Assembly (NCBI GenBank): GCA_946482495.1
Contig: CAMLRV010000122.1
Coordinates: 1 to 6,842, forward strand
From: an uncultured Flavobacteriia bacterium
Lineage (GTDB): Bacteria; Bacteroidota; Bacteroidia; Flavobacteriales; Flavobacteriaceae
DNA length: 6,842 bases
Direction of reading: 5' to 3'
Below, piece after piece: positions 6,563 through 6,842 of the stretch (positions are counted from its first letter, which is position 1; the number at the start of each line of letters is the position of its first letter). The notes beneath the pieces were generated by a model that saw only the letters and a list, made by a program, of their open reading frames with translations, was not told where the DNA came from and ran no database searches. The translations under genes were made by a program, and so were the position numbers.

Positions 6563-6842
6563 ATGCATCCAGATATAAAAAAATATAACGATTCTAAAGT
6601 AGGAGAGGATTATTTAATTTGTAATCTTTTGTGTGATATCATTATGGACAATTTGCCTGAAGCTGAAAATAAGGTTTGGCATGCGCATCCAGTTTGGTTT
6701 TTAGATGGAAATCCGATTGTAGGTTATGATAAACTTAAAGATTGTGTGCGATTGATGTTTTGGAGTGGAGCTAGTTTTGAGGAAGAAGATCTTCAAATGG
6801 GAACTGGAAAATTTAAAGACGCTTCTAAAAGATATACAGCTG
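6563..6842 (+). CDS. DUF1801 (YdhG-like) domain protein, 3' partial
   Basis: The first 93 codons of a small cytoplasmic protein are present; the frame is open to the right edge. It begins MHPDIKKYNDSKVGEDYLIC. Residues 28-44 (MDNLPEAENKVWHAHPV) followed by WFLDGNPIVGY and CVRLMFWSGASF are the conserved core of DUF1801/YdhG-like proteins, a small fold of unknown biochemical role that is common in Bacteroidota and Firmicutes. Full members are roughly 110-150 residues, so a few dozen residues are missing. The ATG is chosen because it is the first in frame and is preceded by an A-rich stretch (GACGAAAAAT), and because a candidate promoter lies about 36 bases upstream. It diverges from the amine oxidase, and nothing in the window suggests a shared pathway. 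No signal peptide or membrane segment is visible in the part present. Confidence 0.8.
   Translation, partial: MHPDIKKYNDSKVGEDYLICNLLCDIIMDNLPEAENKVWHAHPVWFLDGNPIVGYDKLKDCVRLMFWSGASFEEEDLQMGTGKFKDASKRYTA

Overview
The window reads as a piece of AT-rich chromosome from a member of the Bacteroidota, most likely the Flavobacteriaceae or a close relative. Four things point there: a secreted protein ending in a type IX secretion sorting domain, a YtxJ-type bacillithiol-linked thioredoxin-fold protein, A-rich leaders without Shine-Dalgarno sites, and promoter elements of the Bacteroidota TAnnTTTG type. The species cannot be named from this sequence.

Layout from left to right. Bases 1-1415 (+) are the 3' part of a gene for a secreted modular protein with four cysteine-bracketed fibronectin-III-like repeats and a C-terminal type IX sorting signal. 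A hairpin at 1431-1470 lies between it and the convergent ytxJ-like gene (1469-1867, -). A 189-bp divergent spacer carries two copies of a CATTTTGTC-cored motif. It is followed by clpB (2057-4648, +), a full-length disaggregase. A strong hairpin terminator (4680-4720) closes clpB. The convergent gene that follows (4729-6294, -) encodes an FAD-dependent amine oxidase with marks of the L-amino-acid oxidase group. After a very AT-rich 268-bp spacer, a DUF1801 protein begins at 6563 (+) and runs off the right edge.

All five genes alternate in strand, so no operon is visible and each is probably transcribed alone. ClpB (protein disaggregation) and YtxJ (thiol redox) are both stress-related and share one divergent control region. 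This is the only place where neighbouring genes might be linked in regulation. The other genes look like unrelated neighbours.

Most of the window is ordinary chromosome, and I see no mobile element, CRISPR array, RNA gene or defence system. The points worth a second look are the paired motif between ytxJ and clpB, the LAAO-like signature of the oxidase, the promoter overlap that argues for a shorter TTG start of that oxidase, and the paired-cysteine repeat architecture of the secreted protein.
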